Shown here piece by piece: positions 45,983 through 57,352 of a stretch of DNA of 64,000 bases. Position 1 is the first letter of the stretch; each line of letters starts with the position of its first letter. The notes under the pieces are model-generated. The model did no database searches. It worked only from the letters and a program-made list of their open reading frames with translations, and was not told where the DNA came from. The DNA is from Pseudomonas sp. UBA1879 (GTDB lineage Bacteria; Pseudomonadota; Gammaproteobacteria; Pseudomonadales; Pseudomonadaceae). The stretch covers positions 62,001 to 126,000 of the forward strand of contig NZ_DDHJ01000023.1 of NCBI RefSeq assembly GCF_002338065.1, given 5' to 3'. A program made the position numbers and the translations under genes.

Positions 45983-46359
45983 GGCGTGCCTCCTGCGAGC
46001 CTGGACGGTAGCGGAACCGCGCAAGACTTATGCCACCCTGGCAAGTCTGGTGCGTTCGGCGTTCATGATGCTCGGTGAGCTAAGCACCGCACCAACATTG
46101 CGCCAGCTTCGGCGGATGGTGCAAGGGTCGCACGGAAATGAGGCGGGTGAGCGTACTAATAACGGAAACCTCTCTGGCTGTCCGCTTAAGCGCCCAGCAT
46201 CTTTACATAGCTTGTAGGATTCAATCCCGAAGAACCATCAGACCCTTCTTGATTGTCAGAGGAGGCATTTGCAGTGGCCAAGGCCATGGTAGCGTCGGTC
46301 AGACATTCGAAACCGGAGCATGGAAGCTCATTTCGCCCAACTGACCAAGGATGTCCTGC
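45983..46359. other. Intergenic region before the T6SS island
   Basis: This 377-bp gap should hold the divergent promoters of the DUF2126 gene and the PAAR gene. No REP element or clear sigma-54 site is visible. A minus-strand frame ending in a Ser/Gly-rich 33-residue peptide near 46186 has no Shine-Dalgarno. Confidence 0.45.
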
Positions 46360-46614
46360 ATGCGCCCCATTGTTGTCCTGAATGACGCCACCACCGCAGG
46401 GGGGCGCGTTGTCGAAGGCGCTCCCTCGACTTTTTTGCATGATATGAACGTCGCGCGTCTGGGAGATGCCGTCTTGTGCCCTCACGGCCCCTGCAGAATT
46501 TCCAGTGGCGACGGTTCGCTGCTGATTGATGACAGGCCGGTAGCGCGTGACGGCGACTCGCTCGACTGTGGTGCGACGCTGAGTGCCACTTACACCGACC
46601 TCACCATTGGCTAG
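46360..46614 (+). CDS. PAAR domain protein (T6SS spike tip)
   Basis: An 84-residue PAAR protein: MRPIVVLNDATTAGGRVVEG at the N-terminus, then DMNVARLGDAVLCPHGPCRISSG and RPVARDGDSLDCGATL. The cysteine and histidine pattern suits the PAAR zinc site. It caps the VgrG trimer at the tip of the type VI secretion tube. ATG 46360 is preferred over 46351 because AAGGA lies eight bases before it. First gene of the vgrG island. Confidence 0.9.
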   Translation: MRPIVVLNDATTAGGRVVEGAPSTFLHDMNVARLGDAVLCPHGPCRISSGDGSLLIDDRPVARDGDSLDCGATLSATYTDLTIG

Positions 46615-46622
46615 AGGGCGGA

Positions 46623-47585
46623 ATGAAAAAATCATTCCTCCAGCGCCTGACCGGCGCCCAACCGCTTCCAGAAATCCTGCAAACCTACCAGCCGGCACGC
46701 TATGGCCGGTGCATCTACGATCGCATTTCAGAAAAGCGTCTGCGCGAAGAAGACAGGGAGCGCCAAAGACAACAGTACCTGCCCCAAGGCAACTACGACA
46801 CTGGAGCGGTCGCGATTCAGAACGTATGGACCTGGCTGCCGGATGGTTCGCTGAGCGGTAAAGCCTGTGCCAGCGATCTATCCAATCTGGGATGGGGTCG
46901 CACGCATGACCTGCGCTTGATCATCGGACAAGGGGTACGCCGTCCTTTGCGCCAACTCGAAACCACCTCGACAGCCAGGCCGTCGGTTGACCCCACTGAA
47001 CGTGCAATCGAGTTGCTGCACGCCACTGTCCGCAACTGTGCGCTGCTTTCAGAGAACCAGGACTGGAGCAGGACCGAAGTGCATCTGCCCGTTCCCTCTG
47101 GCGTTGATGAAATGGTCTGGTTCGAAAGCGTCGTGGCCTCATGGCCCGAGGATCAGATGCCCGCGTGGGGATTCCACGTGAGTCACCACGCTCCTGGAGA
47201 GTGGCTACGGACTTGGCTCACAAAGCCAACTACTGCATCGAACGCGCTGTGCCTGAGCATTGACAGCCGGGTCAACCAGCTCATGAATGCACAGGCAACT
47301 GCAAACGAGGTATTAGGCGAGGCGGTCTCGCTGATCGCCCTGTGTCGCCTTCCGCCAGCGAATGCCCCAGCACCGCACGACCATAGCGCCGTAGTCCCGA
47401 AGGACATCCCTGGCGCTAACCCCTCTGCGCACGTGAACAGGCTCAGCGCCGACGTCAGCCCCATCGCTGGTGAATGGGTCCGCCTCGCACTGACCGTGCT
47501 GACCGCCCGTACCGAGAACGACCCTGCGTACAAGACGTTACACCTCTTCACCACAAACTCGCCCCCCGGATGGACGATCAACTGA
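46623..47585 (+). CDS. Hypothetical protein of the vgrG island
   Basis: A 320-residue cytoplasmic protein between the PAAR and VgrG genes, overlapping vgrG by 16 bp. It opens MKKSFLQRLTGAQPLPEILQ with an Arg/Gln-rich helix around residues 38-52. It lacks the DUF4123 motifs of known Tap/Tec adaptors. A segment near residues 235-252 (NEVLGEAVSLIAL) weakly recalls the thiolase/ketosynthase-like proteins found in some T6SS loci, but this is tentative. Position suggests a loading adaptor or chaperone for the downstream effector. The family is not recognised. Confidence 0.8.
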   Translation: MKKSFLQRLTGAQPLPEILQTYQPARYGRCIYDRISEKRLREEDRERQRQQYLPQGNYDTGAVAIQNVWTWLPDGSLSGKACASDLSNLGWGRTHDLRLIIGQGVRRPLRQLETTSTARPSVDPTERAIELLHATVRNCALLSENQDWSRTEVHLPVPSGVDEMVWFESVVASWPEDQMPAWGFHVSHHAPGEWLRTWLTKPTTASNALCLSIDSRVNQLMNAQATANEVLGEAVSLIALCRLPPANAPAPHDHSAVVPKDIPGANPSAHVNRLSADVSPIAGEWVRLALTVLTARTENDPAYKTLHLFTTNSPPGWTIN

Positions 47586-50410
47586 TCGCCCTATTCACAT
47601 CGCTGGAGTACTCAGTTGTGAACACATCACACTCGACCATGCCAGGCGGCGTCAGCCTTCAGCAAACTGACCGCCTGCTGCAATTGTCCATACCTTCGGA
47701 GCCGCACCTTCTTGCGCTGCGCGCTCATGGTGTGGAGCGGCTAGGCCGTATCCCCCGTTACTGCGTAGATGTCATCACCGGGTCTTCAACGCTTTCCCCG
47801 AATGCGCTGATCGAACAACCCATCACGCTTTCGTTGAAACTGGCCAGCGGCGCGCTCAGCCATCGCCATGGCTTTATACAAAGCGTGCGCTATCTGGGAA
47901 GCGATGGCGCATTGCAGGACTGGCAAATCAAGTTTGTCCCTTGGTTTGGCTTACTGGAGTACCGGCGGGACTGCCGCATCTGGCAAGACATGCCGCTTCC
48001 CGAGATTATTTGTGACGTATTCCATAGGCACCCACACGCTGAAGGTCGCTACACACTGAGTCTGCGCCGTGAATACCCCAAGTTGTCCTACGTGACGCAG
48101 TACAACGAAAGCGACGCCCATTTCGTGCAGCGCTGGTGCGAACAGGAAGGCATCTACTGGTACGTCGTTCATGAAGCAGACAACCACCACATCTTCTTCG
48201 TCGACAGCGTCGATAGTCTTCCCGCACAAGCCCCTTTGCCCCTGCCATTCCATACCCAGACAGCCGCCCTGGACCACGACAGCATCACTCACTGGGCGCA
48301 AGGTTGCGAACTGGGCAACGGGCAGGTGACATGGGCCAGCAACGACTACCGAGTGCATCAGCAGCGCCAGATCGCCCAAGCAATCGCACTTGAAGCCCTC
48401 GCTGCCCCTGCATCACTCGAGCGCTATGAATATCGTGGGCAGTACGGTTGGCAGAACGAGGATCGCGGCCAGTGGCTCACGCGCGTGCAGATCGAACAGG
48501 GTGAATCGGCTGCACAAAGGATAAAGGGTCAAGGTGGCGTCAGGTCGATGCAGCCGGGTCACGGTTTCGAGCTGACCCAACATCCGTTATACGAAGGCGC
48601 ATCGCCGCAAGAGCGGGCATTTCTGTTGATCGGGGTGGAGTTCTTCGCTCAGAGCAATTTGCCTGTCGCCCTCCAGCGGCGCGACTCGCCCGGCAGCTTG
48701 AAACCGCAGATGCGCAGCGTCCGAGACGAAAACGCCAAAGAAAGTGGTGAGGGCTATTACTTCAACCGCTTCGAAGCTCAGCGTCTGGATATCCCCTATC
48801 GCAGCCCGTTCGAACACCGAAAGCCCAATAATCCCGGGCCACAAACGGCCGTTGTTATTGCGCCCAGCGGGGCAGAAGTACAGACCGATGACTTGAATCG
48901 AGTCTGCGTGCGTTTTCATTGGGATCGGTTGACACCGCCCGAACGCGCACCCAGTTGCTGGATACGCATGATGCAAAACAGCAGCGGCGACGGATGGGGA
49001 AGCGTCCATGTGCCGCGAGCGGGCGAAGAGGTGGTCATCACTTTCTTGGACAACGACATAGATCGCCCGCTGATTCTCGGGCAAGTCTACGGTGGCGACA
49101 AACCGGCATGGCATTCGACCGGCCATATGAGCGGCAGCAAAAGCAAGGAAATCCAAGGGCTGGGTTACAACCAGTGGGTCATGGACGACACCACCGGCCA
49201 AGTGCGCACGCAGATTCACAGCAGCCACAGTCACAGCCAATTAAACCTGGGCTATCTGGTCGATCAACAGGGCAACGATCGAGGGGCACTGCGCGGTGAC
49301 GGTTTCGAACTGCGAACAGACGCCTTCGGCGCGATCCGGGCTCAGCAAGGCCTGTACCTGAGCAGTTGGAAACGCACAAAGGGTTTGGGCGGGCAAATGG
49401 ACTCCAGCGAGGCCAGGGAGCAGATACGTGATGCCGAACAGCGTATGGCCGGGCTATCGGAGAGTGCGACACAACACAATGCGCTGTCGCTGAGCGATGG
49501 TGTTGAAAGCGTCAAACAGTTGCTGGACGTCATCGACCAACCCTACCGCCAGCGTAACGCCAGCACCGAGGGCTACCAGGATTCCCTGCTGGTCGCATCG
49601 GCTCCCGCCGACATCATCAGCACCACGCCACAGAACATTCATCTGCACAGCGGCCGACAACTCAATGTCAGCACCGGAGAAGATGTCAATCTGGTCAGCG
49701 GCCGGTCGCTACTCGCCAGCGTGGCCAACAGCATCAGCCTGTTCGCCCGAAATGCAGGAGCGAAACTGTTCGCCGCCAAAGGCAAGGTCGAAATCCAGGC
49801 TCAGGACGATGCCATCGAACTGACCGCCAAGGACAGCGTGCGCATTACCTCAACCGCCCGCACCATCGAAATCGCCGCTCAGGAAGAGATCCTCTTGACC
49901 AGCGGAGCAGCATTCATCCGCATCAAAGACGGCAACATACAAATTCACGCCCCCGGCACCGTGGACATCAGGGGAACAACGAAGTCCATCAGTGGGCCCG
50001 AAAAAATCGACCACGAGATGCCCACATGGCCAAGCTCTTCCACCACTCAAAAGCTCTCGTTTCTCGCTGGGCAAAGCTACGCCGCTCGCCAGCAATCCTG
50101 GGCGGGCATGCCTTACAAACTGTTTGCCGACGGCACCCTGATCGATGAAGGGGTGATGTCACGGGAAGGTGAACTCAACATCGAGCATCCGGTAGAACGC
50201 TCGCGCTATCGACTCGAACTGGCCAATGGCGTCAGCCACGACATTCCCGTCAGCGGGGAGTATCTGGGCGATCCGGATAACGCCCAACGGGCCAATCAGG
50301 GCATACAGCGCCACACCATCCGCCGCTCCGCCAACACCTCCTCTGCGCCGTCTACGCACCAGATTCGTCAGACATACGCACACCTCAACACCCCAGACAA
50401 GGAAGCCTGA
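47570..50410 (+). CDS. vgrG: Type VI secretion system spike protein VgrG
   Basis: A 946-residue VgrG. Residues 1-500 form the gp27/gp44-like base (RDCRIWQDMPLPEIICDVF, YNESDAHFVQRWCEQEGIYWY). The gp5 OB-fold follows (VCVRFHWDRLTPPERAPSCWIRM, GWGSVHVPRAGEEVVITFLDNDIDRPLILGQ), and then a DUF2345 beta-helix with repeats such as ISLFARNAGAKLFAAKGKVEIQAQD. The last 120 residues (LSFLAGQSYAARQQSW... to DKEA) extend beyond the beta-helix and may dock the effector. ATG 47570 overlaps the previous stop by 16 bp. No other T6SS structural genes are in the window. Confidence 0.95.
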   Translation: MDDQLIALFTSLEYSVVNTSHSTMPGGVSLQQTDRLLQLSIPSEPHLLALRAHGVERLGRIPRYCVDVITGSSTLSPNALIEQPITLSLKLASGALSHRHGFIQSVRYLGSDGALQDWQIKFVPWFGLLEYRRDCRIWQDMPLPEIICDVFHRHPHAEGRYTLSLRREYPKLSYVTQYNESDAHFVQRWCEQEGIYWYVVHEADNHHIFFVDSVDSLPAQAPLPLPFHTQTAALDHDSITHWAQGCELGNGQVTWASNDYRVHQQRQIAQAIALEALAAPASLERYEYRGQYGWQNEDRGQWLTRVQIEQGESAAQRIKGQGGVRSMQPGHGFELTQHPLYEGASPQERAFLLIGVEFFAQSNLPVALQRRDSPGSLKPQMRSVRDENAKESGEGYYFNRFEAQRLDIPYRSPFEHRKPNNPGPQTAVVIAPSGAEVQTDDLNRVCVRFHWDRLTPPERAPSCWIRMMQNSSGDGWGSVHVPRAGEEVVITFLDNDIDRPLILGQVYGGDKPAWHSTGHMSGSKSKEIQGLGYNQWVMDDTTGQVRTQIHSSHSHSQLNLGYLVDQQGNDRGALRGDGFELRTDAFGAIRAQQGLYLSSWKRTKGLGGQMDSSEAREQIRDAEQRMAGLSESATQHNALSLSDGVESVKQLLDVIDQPYRQRNASTEGYQDSLLVASAPADIISTTPQNIHLHSGRQLNVSTGEDVNLVSGRSLLASVANSISLFARNAGAKLFAAKGKVEIQAQDDAIELTAKDSVRITSTARTIEIAAQEEILLTSGAAFIRIKDGNIQIHAPGTVDIRGTTKSISGPEKIDHEMPTWPSSSTTQKLSFLAGQSYAARQQSWAGMPYKLFADGTLIDEGVMSREGELNIEHPVERSRYRLELANGVSHDIPVSGEYLGDPDNAQRANQGIQRHTIRRSANTSSAPSTHQIRQTYAHLNTPDKEA

Positions 50411-50412
50411 TC

Positions 50413-52374
50413 ATGCGCGCCCCCATCGTTGTGCCTATTGCCACGCGCGTCACTTCATCGGCCACCCTTACCCTGCCCTGGTTCGTGCAAAACACCGAAT
50501 ATTGGCCCATGGCAGCCACCTTCGAGCCACTGGTCAACGGCGAGCAGGCCTTCGGTGCTGTGTATGACGCGATCATGGCCGCCACCGACTCCGTGGAGTA
50601 CATCTGTTGGGGGTTTCAGCCGTCGATGTATTTCAAGCGCGGCGCGAACTGCACCCTCAGCATCGGCGACTTGCTGTGCCTCAAGGCGTCTGAAGGCGTC
50701 AAGGTGCGCATTCTCTGCTGGTCTGACAGCGTCCACCTGACGGCCATGTTTGCCGAGAACATGACGCCGGGGCGCAACCTCGCCTCGCTGGCGTCGGCCG
50801 TTGATGACTGGCGCGATGACGATCAGCATGCTTTCGACTGGGAGTGGTACCGCCGCGCCTCGAAAACCTACATGAGTGCCGATTCGTGGACGGGCACTCA
50901 CATTCCCGGTTTGAGCCCGATGGGCCGACTCAAGCTACTGGCTCACCGTATGTTCGCTCTCGGCAAGGAGGGTTTCGACAATATCGAGTTCGCCGTGCGC
51001 GACCTCAGCCTTGCCGATCGCGCCGAAATCGCCTGGCAGGTATGGAGCCGCACACGGGATCAGGGCGCTGATGCCCTCGAGGCAGCGTCGAAAGCAGCCG
51101 CCATGTCGGCCATCCCCACGCATCACCAGAAAATCGTGCTGGTGGACTACGAAAAAGCCAATCAGGCCGTGGGCTTCATCATGGGCCACAACACCCTCGA
51201 TCCTTATTGGGACAAGGACGATCACCGCTACCAGCGGCTCGGCTCCCGAGAGGGCCGCAATGGCTTCACCCCAAGGCAAGACATCTCCAGCCGCCTCACC
51301 GGCCCGGTGCTTCAATGCCTGCAACACAACTTCGCCCAGGCCTGGCAACGGGAAACCGGCAAAGACCTGTTGACCCCGCGCCTGCTACTGGCCGACAACC
51401 TCAAGCCCCGCGAGGGCTTCGGCACAAAAGTCATGGCCCAGGTGCTGCGCACCCAGACCGAAGAAGGCAAGCGCGACATCCGGTCGATGTATTTGCAGGC
51501 CGTCAACAACGCCACGCAGTACATCTACATCGAGAATCAGTATTTCCGCTGGAACCCCCTGGCCGAGGCCATCACCGAAGTGGCCAAGAACCACGCTGCA
51601 TGGGGCCGCGATCCGGGCGAGCACGGCAACTTGCATGTGTTCGTCGTCACCAACTCATCCAAGGAAGGCATGGGTGATGGGGCATTAGGGACCTTTCGGA
51701 TGCTCAGGCAGTTGGGACGGCCCGAGGTCATGCCCAACGTGGCGCGGCTAGAACAGGAAGATGAGCACGCGGCGCGGCTAAAGGAGACGAAGAAAAAATT
51801 AGACGACGCTCGGGACCGGCTGGCCGCCTATCAGGCGAGGAGTGCGTCCGCCGAACGACTGGCAGCCCCTATCGGCCAGGTGAAGCTGGAAATCGAGACG
51901 CTGAACAGCGAATACGAATCCATGGCCCGCAATCAGAGCGCAGAGCGTCAAACACCCATATCCCCCATCGACATGCCGGGATTGAAAGTTCACATCTGCA
52001 CCCTCGTTGCCCCCGACTCCCCGGCCCATGATTGGCAGGAAGTGTATATCCACAGCAAGTTGATGATTATTGATGATGTGTTTACCACGTTGGGGTCGGC
52101 GAATATCAATGAGCGGAGCATGACGGTGGATAGTGAGTTGAATGTTTGCACGGAAGATCCGGCGGTGGCGCGGCCGTTGCGGAGGCATTTGTGGGGGATG
52201 CATACGGGGGAGGAGGTTTTGGATGATATGGGAGAAACGTATAAAAACTGGGGTGATTTATTCAAAGAAAACAAGCGCCGACAATTTGATTACGACGGTA
52301 AAAAAGGTCAACAGCCACTGTCGTCGCTTATAGAGTTTTTCCGAACCAGTCCCAGCCGTAAAAATTTCGACTGA
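50413..52374 (+). CDS. tle5: T6SS phospholipase D effector, Tle5 family
   Basis: A 653-residue phospholipase D. Two HKD motifs are present: THHQKIVLVDYEKAN (His237) and IHSKLMIIDD (His547), each followed by a conserved G-S or G-x-N motif (GFIMGHN, LGSANINERS). A charged coiled-coil insert (EDEHAARLKETKKKLDDARDRL region) lies between them at about 445-515. It matches Tle5 (PldA/PldB) effectors, which hydrolyse phosphatidylethanolamine in target membranes and are carried by VgrG. The gene starts two bases after the vgrG stop and ends six bases before a lipoprotein gene that is probably its immunity factor. Confidence 0.92.
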   Translation: MRAPIVVPIATRVTSSATLTLPWFVQNTEYWPMAATFEPLVNGEQAFGAVYDAIMAATDSVEYICWGFQPSMYFKRGANCTLSIGDLLCLKASEGVKVRILCWSDSVHLTAMFAENMTPGRNLASLASAVDDWRDDDQHAFDWEWYRRASKTYMSADSWTGTHIPGLSPMGRLKLLAHRMFALGKEGFDNIEFAVRDLSLADRAEIAWQVWSRTRDQGADALEAASKAAAMSAIPTHHQKIVLVDYEKANQAVGFIMGHNTLDPYWDKDDHRYQRLGSREGRNGFTPRQDISSRLTGPVLQCLQHNFAQAWQRETGKDLLTPRLLLADNLKPREGFGTKVMAQVLRTQTEEGKRDIRSMYLQAVNNATQYIYIENQYFRWNPLAEAITEVAKNHAAWGRDPGEHGNLHVFVVTNSSKEGMGDGALGTFRMLRQLGRPEVMPNVARLEQEDEHAARLKETKKKLDDARDRLAAYQARSASAERLAAPIGQVKLEIETLNSEYESMARNQSAERQTPISPIDMPGLKVHICTLVAPDSPAHDWQEVYIHSKLMIIDDVFTTLGSANINERSMTVDSELNVCTEDPAVARPLRRHLWGMHTGEEVLDDMGETYKNWGDLFKENKRRQFDYDGKKGQQPLSSLIEFFRTSPSRKNFD

Positions 52375-52380
52375 GACCCC

Positions 52381-53415
52381 ATGAAAAAATTATTCGCCAC
52401 ACTGTTCACGCTTTCAATAACCGCCTGTGACTCAGGAGATAAACCGTTGAACTACTTCATTCCTGAAAAAGCTGATTACGATGCGGCATTCGAACGCCTG
52501 CAATTCGAGTGCAAACATGAAAAAGATTCTCTACCCCCGCTGGACAACGACGCTCAGCTTCTCTACCTGTATGGGCTGCACCTGACACAAGCCTCGGGTC
52601 CAAAAGACTTCGACAGCGCTGCTCGTTACTACCGCATCGCTGCTGCCTTTGGGCATCATCGTGCAGCGACGAACTTGCAGGGATTGCTGTCTCAAGGCCT
52701 GACAAAGGCGGAGCGACCGGCAAGAGAAACTATAAATCTGGTCGAAATCCTCATGAATCAAGGCATACCCGGCTCTTATTACGACATGGCCCGTTACCTT
52801 GAATCAGGATATGGAGTGAGACAGGACATTTCGGCCTCTCGTTATTACTACAGACGCGCGGCTGACCTTGGAAGTCCAGAAGCCCAATACTATATGAGCG
52901 AAATACTTGTGCGCATTAAAGGCGCTGGGCGGGTAGCACTATGGATGGTCCAGTGCGCTATGGAACAAGGGCATGCAGAAGCAGCACTAAATTACGCCAT
53001 ACACTCGAAACTGAACAGCAACCTGCCCGAGGCATTGCGTGCTTATAGAGTCGCAATAAAAGAAGGAGACTCTATAGCTGCGCTTAGTCTTGAAAAAGCG
53101 TTTGCAGGAAAACACCATAAAAATGACAACTTACCACTGCGAGTAAATAAAGATGCCGAGCGTTCTCGCCGATATAAACTTATTGGAAAGTTCCTCACCC
53201 GATACGAGCACCTAGGCGCCAAAGTCCCCGACATCGACCACATCGTCCCACTTCCCCCCGCCCCACTCCCTGAATGGGACGAAACCTTCGAGTGGAAGCG
53301 CAAACGTGACGCCGCCATTCCACCCCCGCCGCCGAGCGAGGAACTGATCGCAAAGATGTGCAAAGAAAAAGAACTCGACCCGGCCACCGGCTGGCCCTTG
53401 ACCGGGTTGAAGTGA
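52381..53415 (+). CDS. Sel1-repeat lipoprotein, probable Tle5 immunity protein
   Basis: A 344-residue lipoprotein. The signal ends in a lipobox with Cys16 (LSITAC). Sel1-like helical repeats follow (LLYLYGLHL, FDSAARYYRIAAAFGHHRAATNLQ, ASRYYYRRAADLGSPEAQYYM). The C-terminal domain ends IDHIVPLPPAPLPEWDETFE and a Pro run. Periplasmic Sel1 lipoproteins (Tli5b) protect against PldB-type effectors, so this fits immunity to Tle5. It starts six bases after the effector gene. Base composition is lower in GC than the chromosome around it, pointing to horizontal acquisition. A broken second copy lies at 54335-54710. Confidence 0.85.
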   Translation: MKKLFATLFTLSITACDSGDKPLNYFIPEKADYDAAFERLQFECKHEKDSLPPLDNDAQLLYLYGLHLTQASGPKDFDSAARYYRIAAAFGHHRAATNLQGLLSQGLTKAERPARETINLVEILMNQGIPGSYYDMARYLESGYGVRQDISASRYYYRRAADLGSPEAQYYMSEILVRIKGAGRVALWMVQCAMEQGHAEAALNYAIHSKLNSNLPEALRAYRVAIKEGDSIAALSLEKAFAGKHHKNDNLPLRVNKDAERSRRYKLIGKFLTRYEHLGAKVPDIDHIVPLPPAPLPEWDETFEWKRKRDAAIPPPPPSEELIAKMCKEKELDPATGWPLTGLK

Positions 53416-53509
53416 CGCATCTACACAACGTGCTGGCGGGCTGTGGTGACACCCGCAAGAGCTAAAACGCGCTGCCGAGCAACGGCGCGCTAACTAAAGA
53501 AGGAAAAGC

Positions 53510-53860
53510 ATGGATTTTTTATTCATTCCCGCCCTGGCATTAATGCCATTAATGGCATTAGGATACGTTTTTGTCGTGATCTACCAGGTGCTTACGTCCT
53601 CTTCTAGAGGCGGAGTTTTGAGCGTACTTACAGGTGTCACCCTGATCAAAGTAGCCCTAGCGTTTTTGGTATTGAGCGCTATGTCGGGTTTTGTTTTCCT
53701 AGGGGGGACCGCTGGTGCTATTGCCGGTTCTGGAGGAACCGTAAAGGCTCGACAAGTTTTGGAATTGATATCCAGCATCAGCGTGTTTTGCTTTTTCGTA
53801 AGTTTAGCGTTCGTTGGGACGGCGCTTATCCGGTATGCGATCGGTAAAAAAATCCCATAA
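53510..53860 (+). CDS. Small three-helix membrane protein
   Basis: A 116-residue protein with three hydrophobic segments at about residues 5-28 (IPALALMPLMALGYVFVVIY), 40-70 and 90-112. A GAAGGAAA Shine-Dalgarno precedes the ATG. It follows the immunity gene in the same direction, and its AT-richer base use matches that gene rather than the flanks. It could be part of the immunity module or an unrelated cargo gene. No family is recognised. Confidence 0.6.
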   Translation: MDFLFIPALALMPLMALGYVFVVIYQVLTSSSRGGVLSVLTGVTLIKVALAFLVLSAMSGFVFLGGTAGAIAGSGGTVKARQVLELISSISVFCFFVSLAFVGTALIRYAIGKKIP

Positions 53861-53970
53861 CTGAGCCAACCGGATCTGCTGTTCATCTTGGTCACCTGAG
53901 CACAACGCCGTCTCAATTCATGATAGAACGTCAAAACATTACAAAGACATAAGGTCTTCCAGTTGAGGAA

Positions 53971-54275
53971 CTACACCATGGGTCTGTTCGGCTGGGTCAG
54001 GCTCATAAGCGCAGCCGCGCGTTTGCCACTGCGTAACGGTCATGTAAATAGCCAGCTCTTGGATCCATGAGCCCACAGCCTGATCTGCTGTTCAATATGG
54101 TTTTTATCGATAGGCACTGCGCCATCATCCAGATAACGTGATAACGCTCGCCCAGCGTTTCAGGTTGTAATCCAGAGTTTTACTAATGGCCGAACATTCA
54201 GGCACGAGGCCACGCTGGGCGATCATCCATGTGTGAAGTGCGTCGGTTAGCCGGATGAAGCGGCCCAAGATGACG
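53971..54275 (-). pseudogene. IS66-family transposase remnant (TnpC C-terminus)
   Basis: Reading the minus strand gives LTDALHTWMIAQRGLVPECSAISKTLDYNLKRWA. After a frameshift near 54140 it continues RYLDDGAVPIDKNHIEQQIR and GSKSWLF, and after an in-frame TGA ends GKRAAALMSLTQPNRPMV. These are the C-terminal signatures of IS66 TnpC transposases. Only the last fifth of the gene remains and no terminal inverted repeat is visible. It lies within the T6SS island between the membrane protein gene and the broken immunity gene. Confidence 0.8.
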
Positions 54276-54334
54276 CCAAGGAGCATACGTCTATGGAATA
54301 CATACTGAAAACCACAATAAATCATCTGAAGCCG

Positions 54335-54710
54335 CACGAGCCTATACGGCCGCCGCAAAGGAAGGAGAAACTATTGCTGCGCGCAACTTAGAAAAGATAT
54401 TTGCAGGAAAGTATCCCGATGGATCCGCTGAATAACTTGGAATGAAAAAAGACCCTGAGCGTGCAAACGGTATGAATCAATTCGCAAGTTCCTGACCCGA
54501 TACGAACACCTCGGCGCAAAAGTCCCCGACATCGACCACATCGTCCCACTTCCCCCCGCTCCACTTCCTGAATGGGACGAAACCTTCGAGTGGAAGCGCA
54601 AACGTGACGCCGCCATTCCACCCTCGCCGCCGAGCGAGGAACTGATCGCAAAGATGTGCAAAGAAAAAGAACTCGACCCGGCCACCGGCTGGCCCTTAAG
54701 CAGGTCGATA
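54335..54710 (+). pseudogene. Broken second copy of the immunity lipoprotein gene
   Basis: The last third of the 52381-53415 gene is repeated here. From about 54527 to 54700 the copy is nearly identical (IDHIVPLPPAPLPEWDETFE through ATGWPL). Before that it is divergent, with a stop near 54430 and a frameshift near 54490 (AYTAAAKEGETIAARNLEK versus AYRVAIKEGDSIAALSLEK). No start codon or signal peptide remains, and the last residues differ after the ATGWPL motif. It is the residue of an orphan immunity gene, common at effector loci that have swapped cargo. Confidence 0.85.
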
Positions 54711-54784
54711 TATCAACCCGCGCCCTTCAGAAATGCATCAGACGCTCTGAGGGCAATACAACTTCTTGGAGAGCGCACTAAATG

Positions 54785-54813
54785 AAACGCCAGCTCGTAA
54801 GCTGGCGTTTTTA
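54785..54813. terminator. Rho-independent terminator between immunity remnant and ygiQ
   Basis: AAACGCCAGCTC and AGCTGGCGTTT form a perfect stem with a short loop. Runs of T follow on the plus strand and of A precede, so it can work in both directions. It ends 20 bp from the ygiQ stop. Confidence 0.9.
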
Positions 54814-54832
54814 TTTGTAGCGGTATCAAGAA

Positions 54833-57142
<2,310 letters not shown>

Positions 57143-57271
57143 GTCGATGACCAGTGTTCGTAATCGGGGAGGCGAGCTTCTCAGCGAAATTCGCGGGCGC
57201 GGAGGATAGCACAAATTTTGATCAAATCCGACTGTAATAGTCGGCCTTGCCAGCGGTTTTCGATCGATCGC

Positions 57272-57289
57272 ACTGTCACTTCTGACAGT
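57272..57289. promoter_or_regulatory. Palindrome, candidate operator (copy 3)
   Basis: ACTGTCA-CTTC-TGACAGT has seven-base perfect arms and the same 4-bp spacing as the palindromes at 3888-3919 and 5113-5134, though the spacer differs. It lies 64 bp before the RHS gene start and 130 bp before ygiQ. Flanks are not similar to the other two, so the core itself is conserved rather than being part of a block duplication. Confidence 0.6.
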
Positions 57290-57352
57290 ATCCACCCCCT
57301 TGACGCGAGGTTAGAGTAAACGCAGCACTGGTCATTGCAGGATGCAGGCATC

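Noticed and set aside
46186..46698. Minus-strand open frame at the start of the T6SS island
   Set aside because: It overlaps the whole PAAR gene in antisense. The remaining 33-residue tail (MALATANASSDNQEGSDG...) has no Shine-Dalgarno.
57291..57330. Sigma-70 promoter with TTGACG just before the RHS gene
   Set aside because: The nearest -10-like sequence is only about 11 bp away, too short for a sigma-70 promoter.
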